Shown here piece by piece: positions 47,994-59,663 of a DNA stretch of 64,000 nucleotides. The stretch covers positions 1-64,000 of the forward strand of contig WPIO01000374.1 in NCBI GenBank assembly GCA_009760855.2, given 5' to 3'. The notes beneath the pieces are model-generated. The model searched no databases and had not been told where the DNA came from. It saw only the letters and a program-made list of their open reading frames with translations. A program made the translations under genes and the position numbers. The stretch comes from Cristatella mucedo (lineage: Eukaryota > Bryozoa > Phylactolaemata > Cristatellidae). The first letter of the stretch is position 1. The number at the start of each line of letters is the position of its first letter.

Positions 47994-50900
47994 ATGTTTA
48001 AAGCATTTCGCACGTAAATAACACGTTTCGCACAAGTTCGCACCAGATCGCGGAATATGTAGAAACTTTAAATCTGCATGTCGGAGCGTGCGCTGACTGG
48101 CAGCAGAGTGCTGCACCATGTTTAAAGCATTTCGCACGTAAATAACACGTTTCGCAAGAGTTCGGAGCAGATCGCGGAATGTCTAGAAACTTCCAATCTG
48201 CCTGTCGGAGCGTGTTCTGACTTGCAGCAGAGTGCTGCACCATGTTTAATGTATTTCGCACGTAAATAACACGTTTCGCACGAGTTCGCAGCAGATCGCG
48301 GAATATGTAGAAACTTCAAATCTGCATGTCGGAGCGTGCCCTGACATGCAGCAGAGTGCTGCACCATGTTTAAAGCATTTCGCACGTAAATAACACGTTT
48401 CGCACAAGTTCGCATCAGATCGCGGAATATGTAGAAACGTATATTCTGCATTTCGGAGCGTGCGCTGACTGACAGCAGAGTGCTGCACCATGTTTAAAGC
48501 ATTTCGCACGTAAATAACACGTTTCGCACAAGTTCGCACCAGATCGCGGAATATGTAGAAACTTTAAATCTGCATGTCGGAGCGTGCACTGACTGGCAGC
48601 AAAGTGCTGCACCATGTTTAAAGCATTTCGCACGTAAATAACACGTTTCGCAAGAGTTCGGAGCAGATCGCGGAATGTCTAGAAACTTCCAATCTGCCTG
48701 TCGGAGCGTGTTCTGACTTGCAGCAGAGTGCTGCACCATGTTTAAAGCATTTCGCACGTAAATAACACGTTTCGCACTAGTTCGCACCAGATCGCGGAAT
48801 ATGTAGAAACTTTAAATCTGCATGTCGGAGCGTGTGCTGACGGGCAGCAGAGTGCTGCACCATGTTTAAAGCATTTCGCACGTAAATAACACGTTTCGCA
48901 CGAGTTCGGAGCAGATCGCGGAATATCTAGAAACTTAAAATCTGCATGTCGGAGCGTGTGCTGACTGGCAGCAGAGTGCTGCACCATGTTTAAAGCATTT
49001 CGCACGTAAATAACACGTTTCGCACGAGTTCGCAGCAGATCGCGGAATATGTAGAAACTTCAAATCTGCATGTCGGAGCGTGCCCTGACATGCAGCAGAG
49101 TGCTGCACCATGTTTAAAGCATTTCGCACGTAAATAACACGTTTCGCACGAGTTCGCAGCAGATCGCGGAATATGTAGAAACTTTAAATCTGCATGTCGG
49201 AGCGTGCGCTGGCTGGCAGCAAAGTGCTGCACCATGTTTAAAGCATATCGCACGTAAATAACACGTTTCGCACGAGTTCGCAGCAGATCGCGGAATATGT
49301 AGAAACTTCAAATCTGCATTTCGGAGCGTGCGCTGACTGGCAGCAGAGTGCTGCACCATGTTTAAAGCATTTCGCACGTAAATAACACGTTTCGCACGAG
49401 TTCGCAGCAGATCGCGGAATATGTAGAAACTTCAAATATGCGTGTCGGAGCGTGCGCTGGCTGGCAGCAGAGTGCTGCACCTTGTTTAAAGCATTTCGCA
49501 CGTAATAAACACGTTTCGCACGAGTTCGCAGCAGATCGCGGAATATGTAGAAACTTCAAATCTGCATGTCGGAGCGTGTGCTGACTGGCAGCAGAGTGCT
49601 GCACCATGTTTAAAGCATTTCGCACGTAAATAACACGTTTCGCACAAGTTCGCATCAGATCGCGGAATGTAGAAACTTTAAATCTGCATTTCGGAGCGTG
49701 CGCTGACTGGCAGCAGAGTGCTGCACCATGTTTAAAGCATTTCGCACGTAAATAACACGTTTCGCACAAGTTCGCAGCAGATCGCGGAATATGTAGAAAC
49801 TTCAAATCTGCATGTCGGAGCGTGCCTGACTGACTGGCAGCAGAGTGCTGCACCATGTTTAAAGCATTTCGCACGTAAATAACACGTTTCGCACGAGTTC
49901 GCAGCAGATCGCGGAATATGTAGAAACTTTAAATCTGCATGTCGGAGTGTGTGCTGACTGGCAGCAGAGTGCTGCACCATGTTTAAAGCATTTCGCACGT
50001 AAATAACACGTTTCGCACGAGTTCGCACCAGATCGCGGAATATGTAGAAACTTTAAATCTGCATGTCGGAGCGTGCGCTGACTGGCAGCAGAGTGCTGCA
50101 CCATGTTTTAAAGCATTTCGCACGTAAATAACACGTTTCGCACGAGTTCGGAGCAGATCGCGGAATATCTAGAAACTTAAAATCTGCATGTCGGAGCGTG
50201 TGCTGACTGGCAGCAGAGTGCTGCACCATGTTTAAAGCATTTCGCACGTAAATAACACGTTTCGCACGAGTTCGCAGCAGATCGCGGAATATGTAGAAAC
50301 TTCAAATCTGCATGTCGGAGCGTGCCCTGACATGCAGCAGAGTGCTGCACCATGTTTAAAGCATTTCGCACGTAAATAACACGTTTCGCACGAGTTCGCA
50401 GCAGATCGCGGAATATGTAGAAACTTTAAATCTGCATGTCGGAGCGTGCGCTGGCTGGCAGCAGAGTGCTGCACCATGTTTCAAGCATATCGAACGTAAA
50501 TAACACGTTTTGCACGAGTTTGCAGCAGATCGCGGAATATGTAGAATCTTCAAATCTGCATTTCGGAGCGTGCTCTGACTGGCAGCAGAGTGCTGCACCA
50601 TGTTTAAAGCATTTCGCACGTAAATAACACGTTTCGCACGAGTTCGCAGCAGATCGCGGAATATGTAGAAACTTCAAATCTGCATGTCGGAGCTTGCCCT
50701 GACTGGCAGCAGAGTGCTGCACCATGTTTAAAGCATTTCGCACGTCATTAACACGTTTCGCACGAGTTCGCAGCAAATCGCGGAATATGAAGAAACTTCA
50801 AATCTGCATGTCGGAGCGTGTGCTGACTGGCAGCAGAGTGCTGCACCATGTTTAAAGCATTTCGCACGTAAATAACACGTTTCGCACAAGTTCGCAGCAG

Positions 50901-53900
50901 ATCGCGGAATATGTAAAAACTTAAAAATCTACATGTCGGAGCGTGCGCTGACTGGCAGCAGAGTGCTGCACCATGTTTAAAGCATTTCGCACGTAAATAA
51001 CACGTTTCGCAGAGTTCGCAGCAGATCGCGGAATATGTAGAAACTTTAAATCTGCATTTCGGAGCGTGTGCTGACTGCTAGCAGAGTGCTGCACCATGTT
51101 TAAAGCATTTCGCACGTAAATAACACGTTTTTCGCACGAGTTCGCAGCAGATCGCGGAATATGTAGAAACTTTAAATCTGCATGTCGGAGCGTGCACTGA
51201 CTGGCAGCAGAGTGCTGCACCATGTTTAAAGCATTTCGCACGTAAATAACACGTTTCGCACGAGTTCGCAGCAGATCGCGGAATATGTAGAAACTTTAAA
51301 TCTGCATGTCGGAGCGTGCACTGACTGGCAGCAGAGTGCTGCACCATGTTTAAAGCATTTCGCACGTAAATAACACGTTTCGCACGAGTTTGCAGCAGAT
51401 CGCGGAATATGTAGAAACTTTAAATCTGCATGTCGGAGCGTGTGCTGACTTGCAGCAGAGTGCTGCACCATGTTTAAAGCATTTCGCACGTAAATAACAC
51501 GTTTCGCACGAGTTTGCACCAGAACGCGGAATATGTAGAAAACTTAAATCTGCATGTCGGAGCGTGCGCTGACTGGCAGCAGAGTGCTGCACCATGTTTA
51601 AAGCATTTCGCACGTAAATAACACGTTTCGCACGAGTTCGCAGCAGATCGCGGAATATGTAGAAACTTCAAATCTGCATGTCGGAGCGTGCGCTGACTGG
51701 CAGCAGAGTGCTGCACCATGTTTAAAGCATTTCGCACGTAAATAACACGTTTCGCACGAGTTCGCAGCAGATTGCGGAAAATGAAGAAACTTCAAATCTG
51801 CATGTCGGAGCGTGTGCTGACTTGCAGCAGAGTGCTTCACCATGTTTAAAGCATTTCGCACGTAAATAACACGTTTCGCACGAGTTCGCACCAGATCGCG
51901 GAATATGTAGAAACTTTAAATCTGCATGTCGGAGCGTGCGCTGACTGGCAGCAGAGTGCTGCACCATGTTTTAAAGCATTTCGCACGTAAATAACACGTT
52001 TTCGCACGAGTTCGCACCAGATCGCGGAATATGTAGAAACTTCAAATCTGCATGTCGGAGCGTGTGCTGACTGGCAGCAGAGTGCTGCACCATGTTTAAA
52101 GCATTTCGCACGTAAATAACACGTTTCGCAGAGTTTCGCAGCAGATCGCGGAATATGTAAAACTTCAAATCTGCATGTCGGAGCGTGTGCTGACTTGCAG
52201 CAGAGTGCTGCACCATGTTTAAAGCATTTCGCACGTAAATAACACGTTTCGCACGAGTTCGCACCAGATCGCGGAATATGTAGAAACTTCAAATCTGCAT
52301 GTCGGAGCGTGCGCTGACTGGCAGCAGAGTGCTGCACCATGTTTAAAGCATTTCGCACGTAAATAACACGTTTCGCACGAGTTCGCAGCAGATCGCGGAA
52401 TATGTAGAAACTTCAAATCTGCATGTCGGAGCGTGTGCTGACTTGCAGCAGAGTGCTGCACCATGTTTAAAGCATTTCGCACGTAAATAACACGTTTCGC
52501 ACGAGTTCGCAGCAGATCGCGGAATATGTAGAAACTTCAAATCTGCATTTAAGAGCGTGCGCTGACTGGCAGCAGAGTGCTGCACCATGTTTAAAGCATT
52601 TCGCACGTAAATAACACGTTTCGCACGAGTTTTCAGCAGATCGCGGAATATGTAGAAACTTCAAATCTGCATGTCGGAGCGTGCCCTAACATGCAGCAGA
52701 GTGCTGCACCATGTTTAAAGCATTTCGCACGTAAATAACACGTTTCGCACAAGTTCGCACCAGATCGCGGAATATGTAGAAACTTTAAATCTGCATGTCG
52801 GAGCGTGCGCTGACTGGCAGCAGAGTGCTGCACCATGTTTAAAGCATTTCGCACGTAAATAACACGTTTCGCACGAGTTCGCACCAGATCGCGGAATGTG
52901 TAGAAATTTCAAATCTGCATGTCGAGCGTGCGCTGACTGGCAGCAGAGTGCTGCACCATGTTTAAGCATTTCGCACGTAAATAACACGTTTCGCACGAGT
53001 TCGCAGCAGATCGCGGAATATGTAGAAACTTTAAATCTGCATGTCGGAGCGTGCGCTGACTGGCAGCAGAGTGCTGCACCATGTTTAAAGCATTTCGCAC
53101 GTAAATAACACGTTTCGCACGAGTTCGCAGCAGATCGCGGAATATGTAGAAACTTCAAATCTGCATGTCGGAGCGTGTGCTGACTGGCAGCAGAGTGCTG
53201 CACCATGTTTAAAGCATTTCGCACGTAAATAACACGTTTCGCACGAGTTCGCAGCAGATCGCGGAATATGTAGAAACTTCAAATCTGCATGTCGGAGCGT
53301 GTGCTGACTTGCAGCAGAGTGCTGCACCATGTTTAAAGCATTTCGCACGTAAATAACACGTTTCGCACGAGTTCGCAGCAGATCGCGGAATATGTAGAAA
53401 CTTTAAATCTGCATGTCGGAGCGTGGGCTGACTGGCAGCAGAGTGCTGCACCATGTTTAAAGCATTTCGCACGTAAATAACACGTTTCGCACGAGTTCGC
53501 AGCAGATCGCGGAATATGTAGAAACTTCAAATCTGCATTTCGGAGCGTGCGCTGACTGGCAGCAGAGTGCTGCACCATGTTTAAAGCATTTCGCACGTAA
53601 ATAACACGTTTCGCACGAGTTCGCAGCAGATCGCGGAATATGTAGAAACTTCAAATCTGCATGTCGGAGCGTGCGCTGACTGGCAGCAGAGTGCTGCACC
53701 ATGTTTAAAGCATTTCGCACGTAAATAACACGTTTCGCACAAGTTCGCATCAGATCGCGGAATATGTAGAAACTTCAAATCTGCATTTCGGAGCGTGCGC
53801 TGACTGGCAGCAGAGTGCTGCACCATGTTTAAAGCATTTCGCACGTAAATAACACGTTTCGCACGAGTTCGCAGCAGATCGCGGAATATGTAGAAACTTC

Positions 53901-56900
53901 AAATCTGCATGTCGGAGCGTGCGCTGACTGGCAGCAGAGTGCTGCACCATGTTTAAAGCATTTCGCACGTAAATAACACGTTTCGCACGAGTTCGCAGCA
54001 GATCGCGGAATATGTAGAAACTTCAAATCTGCATTTCGGAGCGTGCGCTGACTGGCAGCAGAGTGCTGCACCATGTTTAAAGCATTTCGCACGTAAATAA
54101 CACGTTTCGCACGAGTTCGCAGCAGATCGCGGAATATGTAGAAACTTTAAATCTGCATTTCGGAGCGTGCGCTGACTGGCAGCAGAGTGCTGCACCATGT
54201 TTAAAGCATTTCGCACGTAAATAACACGTTTCGCACAAGTTCGCACCAGATCGCGGAATATGTAGAAACTTTAAATCTGCATGTCGGAGCGTGCGCTGAC
54301 TGGCAGCAGAGTGCTGCACCATGTTTAAAGCATTTCGCACGTAAATAACACGTTTCGCAGAGTTCGCAGCAGATCGCGGAATGTCTAGAAACTTCAAATC
54401 TGCATGTCGGAGCGTGTTCTGACTTGCAGCAGAGTGCTGCACCATGTTTAAAGCATTTCGCACGTAAATAACACGTTTCGCACGAGTTTGCAGCAGATCG
54501 CGGAATATGTAGAAACTTCAAATCTGCATGTCGGAGCGTGCGCTGACATGCAGCAGAGTGCTGCACCATGTTTAAAGCATTTCGCACGTAAATAACACGT
54601 TTCGCACGAGTTCGCACCAGATCGCGGAATATGTAGAAACTTTAAATCTGCATGTCGGAGCGTGCGCTGACTGGCAGCAGAGTGCTGCACCATGTTTAAA
54701 GCATTTCGCACGTAAATAACACGTTTCGCACGAGTTCGCAGCAGATCGCGGAATATGTAGAAACTTCAAATCTGCATTTCGGAGCGTGGCCTGACTGGCA
54801 GCAGAGTGCTGCACCATGTTTAAAGCATTTCGCACGTAAATAACACGTTTCGCACGAGTTCGCACCAGATCGCGGAATATGTAGAAACTTCAAATCTGCA
54901 ATTCGGAGCGTGTGCTGACTGGCAGCAGAGTGCTGCACCATGTTTAAAGCATTTCGCACGTAAATAACACGTTTCGCACGAGTTCGCACCAGATCGCGGA
55001 ATATGTAGAAACTTTAAATCTGCATGTCGGAGCGTGCGCTGACTGGCAGCAGAGTGCTGCACCATGTTTAAAGCATTTCGCACGTAAATAACACGTTTCG
55101 CACAAGTTCGCATCAGATCGCGGAATATGTAGAAACTTCAAATCTGCATTTCGGAGCGTGCGCTGACTGGCAGCAGAGTGCTGCACCATGTTTAAAGCAT
55201 TTCGCACGTAAATAACACGTTTCGCACAAGTTCGCATCAGATCGCGGAATATGTAGAAACGTAAATCTGCATCTCGGAGCGTGCCCTGACATGCAGCAGA
55301 GTGCTGCACCATGTTTAAAGCATTTCGCACGTAAATAACACGTTTCGCACAAGTTCGCACCAGATCGCGGAATATGTAGAAACTTTAAATCTGCATGTCG
55401 GAGCGTGCACTGACTGGCAGCAGAGTGCTGCACCATGTTTAAAGCATTTCGCACGTAAATAACACGTTTCGCACGAGTTCGGAGCAGATCGCGGAATATG
55501 TAGAAACTTCAAATCTGCATGTCGGAGCGTGTTCTGACTTGCAGCAGAGTGCTGCACCATGTTTAAAGCATTTCGCACGTAAATAACACGTTTCGCACGA
55601 GTTCGCACCAGATCGCGGAATATGTAGAAACTTCAAATCTGCATGTCGGAGCGTGCTCTGACTGGCAGCAGAGTGCTGCACCATGTTTAAAGCATTTCGC
55701 ACGTAAATAACACGTTTCGCACGAGTTCGCACCAGATCGCGGAATATGTAGAAACTTTAAATCTGCATGTCGGAGCGTGCGCTGACTGGCAGCAGAGTGC
55801 TGCACCATGTTTAAAGCATTTCGCACGTAAATAACACGTTTCGCACGAGTTCGCAGCAGATCGCGGAATATGTAGAAACTTCAAATCTGCATTTCGGAGC
55901 GTGGGCTGACTGGCAGCAGAGTGCTGCACCATGTTTAAAGCATTTCGCACGTAAATAACACGTTTCGCACGAGTTCGCAGCAGATCGCGGAATATGTAGA
56001 AACTTCAAATCTGCATTTCGGAGCGTGCGCTGACTGGCAGCAGAGTGCTGCACCATGTTTAAAGCATTTCGCACGTAAATAACACGTTTCGCACAAGTTC
56101 GCAGCAGATCGCGGAATATGTAGAAACTTAAATTCTGCATGTCGGAGCGTGTGCTGACTGACTGCAGCAGAGTGCTGCACCATGTTTAAAGCATTTCGCA
56201 CGTAAATAACACGTTTCGCACAAGTTCGCATCAGATCGCGGAATATGTAGAAACTTCAAATCTGCATTTCGGAGCGTGTGCTGACTGGCAGCAGAGTGCT
56301 GCACCATGTTTAAAGCATTTCGCACGTAAATAACACGTTTCGCACAAGTTCGCAGCAGATCGCGGAATATGTAGAAACTTTAAATCTGCATTTCGGAGCG
56401 TGCGCTGACTGGCAGCAGAGTGCTGCACCATGTTTAAAGCATTTCGCACGTAAATAACACGTTTCGCACGAGTTCGCAGCAGATCGCGGAATATGTAGAA
56501 ACTTTAAATCTGCATGTCGGAGCGTGCGCTGACTGGCAGCAGAGTGCTGCACCATGTTTAAAGCATTTCGCACGTAAATAACACGTTTCGCACGAGTTCG
56601 GAGCAGATCGCGGAATATCTAGAAACTTCAAATCTGCATGTCGGAGCGTGCGCTGACTGGCAGCAGAGTGCTGCACCATGTTTAAAGCATTTCGCACGTA
56701 AAATAACACGTTTCGCACAAGTTCGCAGCAGATCGCGGAATATGTAGAAACTTCAAATCTGCATTTCGGAGCGTGCGCTGACTGGCAGCAGAGTGCTGCA
56801 CCATGTTTAAAGCATTTCGCACGTAAATAACACGTTTCGCACAAGTTCGCAGCAGATCGCGGAATATGTAGAAACGTATATTCTGCATTTCGGAGCGTGC

Positions 56901-58045
56901 GCTGACTGGCAGCAGAGTGCTGCACCATGTTTAAAGCATTTCGCACGTAAATAACACGTTTCGCACAAGTTCGCAGCAGATCGCGGAATATGTAGAAACT
57001 TTAAATCTGCATGTCGGAGCGTGCGCTGACTGGCAGCAGAGTGCTGCACCATGTTTAAAGCATTTCGCACGTAAATAACACGTTTCGCACGAGTTCCCAC
57101 CAGATCGCGGAAAGTGTAGTAACTTCAAATCTGCATCACGGAGCGTGCTCTGACTGGCAGCAGAGTGCTGCACCATGTTTAAAGCATTTCGCACGGAAAT
57201 AACAAATTTCGCACGAGTTCGCACCAGATCGCGGAATATGTAGAAACTTCAAATCTGCATGTCGGAGCGTGCGCTGACTGGCAGCAGAGTGCTGCACCAT
57301 GTTTAAAGCATTTCGCACGTAAATAACACGTTTCGCACGAGTTCGCAGCAGATTGCGGAATATGTAGAAACTTCAAATCTGCATTTCGGAGTGTGCGCTG
57401 ACTGGCAGCAGAGTGCTGCACCATGTTTAAAGCATTTCGCACGTAAATAACACGTTTCGCACAAGTTCGCATCAGATCGCGGAATATGTAGAAACTTCAA
57501 ATCTGCATTTCGGAGCGTGCGCTGACTGACTGCAGCAGAGTGCTGCACCATGTTTAAAGCATTTCGCACGTAAATAACACGTTTCGCACAAGTTCGCATC
57601 AGATCGCGGAATATGTAAAAACGTAAAATCTGCATGTCGGAGCGTGCGCTGACTGGCAGCAGAGTGCTGCACCATGTTTAAAGCATTTCGCACGTAAATA
57701 ACACGTTTCGCACAAGTTCGCATCAGATCGCGGAATATGTAGAAACTTCAAATCTGCATTTCGGAGCGTGGGCTGACTGGCAGCAGAGTGCTGCACCATG
57801 TTTAAAGCATTTCGCACGTAAATAACACGTTTCGCACAAGTTCGCATCAGATCGCGGAATATGTAGAAACGTATAATCTGCATTTCGGAGCGTGCGCTGA
57901 CTGACAGCAGAGTGCTGCACCATGTTTAAAGCATTTCGCACGTAAATAACACGTTTCGCACAAGTTCGCACCAGATCGCGGAATATGTAGAAACTTTAAA
58001 TCTGCATGTCGGAGCGTGCACTGACTGGCAGCAGAGTGCTGCACC
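47994..58045 (+). repeat. Satellite array: second half of duplicated block, then homogenised segment III
   Basis: About 81 monomers. From 47,994 to about 48,790 the order repeats that after cassette 6: type f, a, b-like, e, f with gcagcaaag, a. c-like units without full partners occur near 49,210 (ggctggcagcaaag) and 50,450 (ggctggcagcag, then tttcaagcatatcgaacg). From about 50,800 to 57,000 the consensus monomer dominates. Small length changes include gcggaatgtagaaac near 49,661, gcctgactgactgg near 49,824, cgcagagttcgc near 51,008, cgtttttcgc near 51,127 and gagttttcagcag near 52,626. An e unit lies near 56,877 and another (gtataatc) near 57,870. Confidence 0.84.
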
Positions 58046-58540
58046 ATGTTTAAAGCATTTCGCACGTAAATAACACGTTTCGCAAGAGTTCGGAGCAGAT
58101 CGCGGAATGTCTAGAAACTTCCAATCTGCCTGTCGGAGCGTGTTCTGACTTGCAGCAGAGTGCTGCACCATGTTTAATGCATTTCGCACGTAAATAACAC
58201 GTTTCGCACGAGTTTGCAGCAGATCGCGGAAGATGTAGAAACTTCAAATCTGCATGTCGGAGCGTGCTCTGACATGCAGCAGATTGCTGCACCATGTTTA
58301 AAGCATTTCGCACGGTAATAACACGTTTGGCACGAGTTTGCAGCAGATCGCGGAATATGCAGAAACTTTAAATCTGCATGTCGGAGCGTGCGCTGGCTGG
58401 AAACAAAGTGCTGCACCATGTTTAAAGCATATCGAACGTGAATAACACGTTTCGCACGAGTTGCAGCAAATCGCGGAATATGTAGAAACTTCAAATCTGC
58501 ATTTCGGAGCGTGAGCTGACTGGCAGCAGAGTGCTGCACC
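58046..58540 (+). repeat. a-b-c-d four-monomer cassette, copy 8
   Basis: All four diagnostic units are present in 495 bp. Private changes are cggtaataac and ggctggaaacaaag in c, gcagattgctgcacc at the end of b, and gagttgcagcaaatc (one base short) and gaacgtgaat in d. It is preceded by the expected e (gtataatc, gactgacagcag) and f (gcactgactgg) units, so the full e-f-a-b-c-d order is visible. Confidence 0.9.
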
Positions 58541-59415
58541 ATGTTTAAAGCATTTCGCACGTAAATAACACGTTTCGCACGAGTTCGCACCAGATCGCGG
58601 AATATGTAGAAACTTCAAATCTGCATTTCGGAGCGTGCGCTGACTGGCAGCAGAGTGCTGCACCATGTTTAAAGCATTTCGCACGTAAATAACACGTTTC
58701 GCACGAGTTCGCAGCAGATCGCGGAATATCTAGAAACTTCAAATCTGCATGTCGGAGCGTGCGCTGACTGGCAGCAGAGTGCTGCACCATGTTTAAAGCA
58801 TTTCGCACGTAAATAACACGTTTCGCACGAGTTCGCATCAGATCGCGGAATATGTAGAAACTTCAAATCTGCATTTCGGAGCGTGCGCTGACTGGCAGCA
58901 GAGTGCTGCACCATGTTTAAAGCATTTCGCACGTAAATAACACGTTTCGCACGAGTTCGCAGCAGATCGCGGAATATGTAGAAACTTCAAATCTGCATGT
59001 CGGAGCGTGCGCTGACTGGCAGCAGAGTGCTGCACCATGTTTAAAGCATTTCGCACGTAAATAACACGTTTCGCACAAGTTCGCATCAGATCGCGGAATA
59101 TGTAGAAACTTCAAATCTGCATTTCGGAGCGTGGGCTGACTGGCAGCAGAGTGCTGCACCATGTTTAAAGCATTTCGCACGTAAATAACACGTTTCGCAC
59201 AAGTTCGCATCAGATCGCGGAATATGTAGAAACGTATATTCTGCATTTTGGGCTGCACCATGTGCGCTGACTGACAGCAGAGTGCTGCACCATGTTTAAA
59301 GCATTTCGCACGTAAATAACACGTTTCGCACAAGTTCGCACCAGATCGCGGAATATGTAGAAACTTTAAATCTGCATGTCGGAGCGTGCACTGACTGGCA
59401 GCAGAGTGCTGCACC
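58541..59415 (+). repeat. Satellite array between cassette 8 and the half cassette
   Basis: Seven monomers. The first four or five are consensus-like. They are followed by the usual approach to a cassette: gggctgactgg, a gtatatt unit near 59,237, and a caccag/ctttaaat/gcactgactgg unit. The gtatatt unit contains the templated insertion listed separately. Confidence 0.82.
59235..59285 (+). repeat. Monomer with ectopic gctgcaccatg insertion
   Basis: After gtatattctgcatttt the sequence reads gggctgcaccatgtgcgctg where the normal unit has cggagcgtgcgctg. About seven net bases are gained. The insert gctgcaccatg is the normal end and start of a monomer placed in mid-unit. This looks like template switching between monomers during replication or repair. 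Confidence 0.8.
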
Positions 59416-59663
59416 ATGTTTAAAGCATTTCGCACGTAAATAACACGTTTCGCAAGAGTTCGGAGCAGATCGCGGAATGTCTAGAAACTTCCAATCTGCC
59501 TGTCGGAGCGTGTTCTGACTTGCAGCAGAGTGCTGCACCATGTTTAATGTATTTCGCACGTAAATAACACGTTTCGCACGAGTTTGCAGCAGATCGCGGA
59601 AGATGTAGAAACTTCAAATCTGCATGTCGGAGCGTGCCCTGACATGCAGCAGATTGCTGCACC
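59416..59663 (+). repeat. Half cassette (a-b only)
   Basis: A full a unit (gaatgtctagaaac, cttccaatctgcctg) and a full b unit (tttaatgtattt, ggaagatgtag, ccctgacatgcag, gcagattgctg) are present. The next unit is not c: it reads gtaaaaaataacacg, gttcgcagcaaatcgc and catttcgg, a d-like 3' part. The c unit appears to have been lost by a deletion joining c to d within the monomer. Confidence 0.85.
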
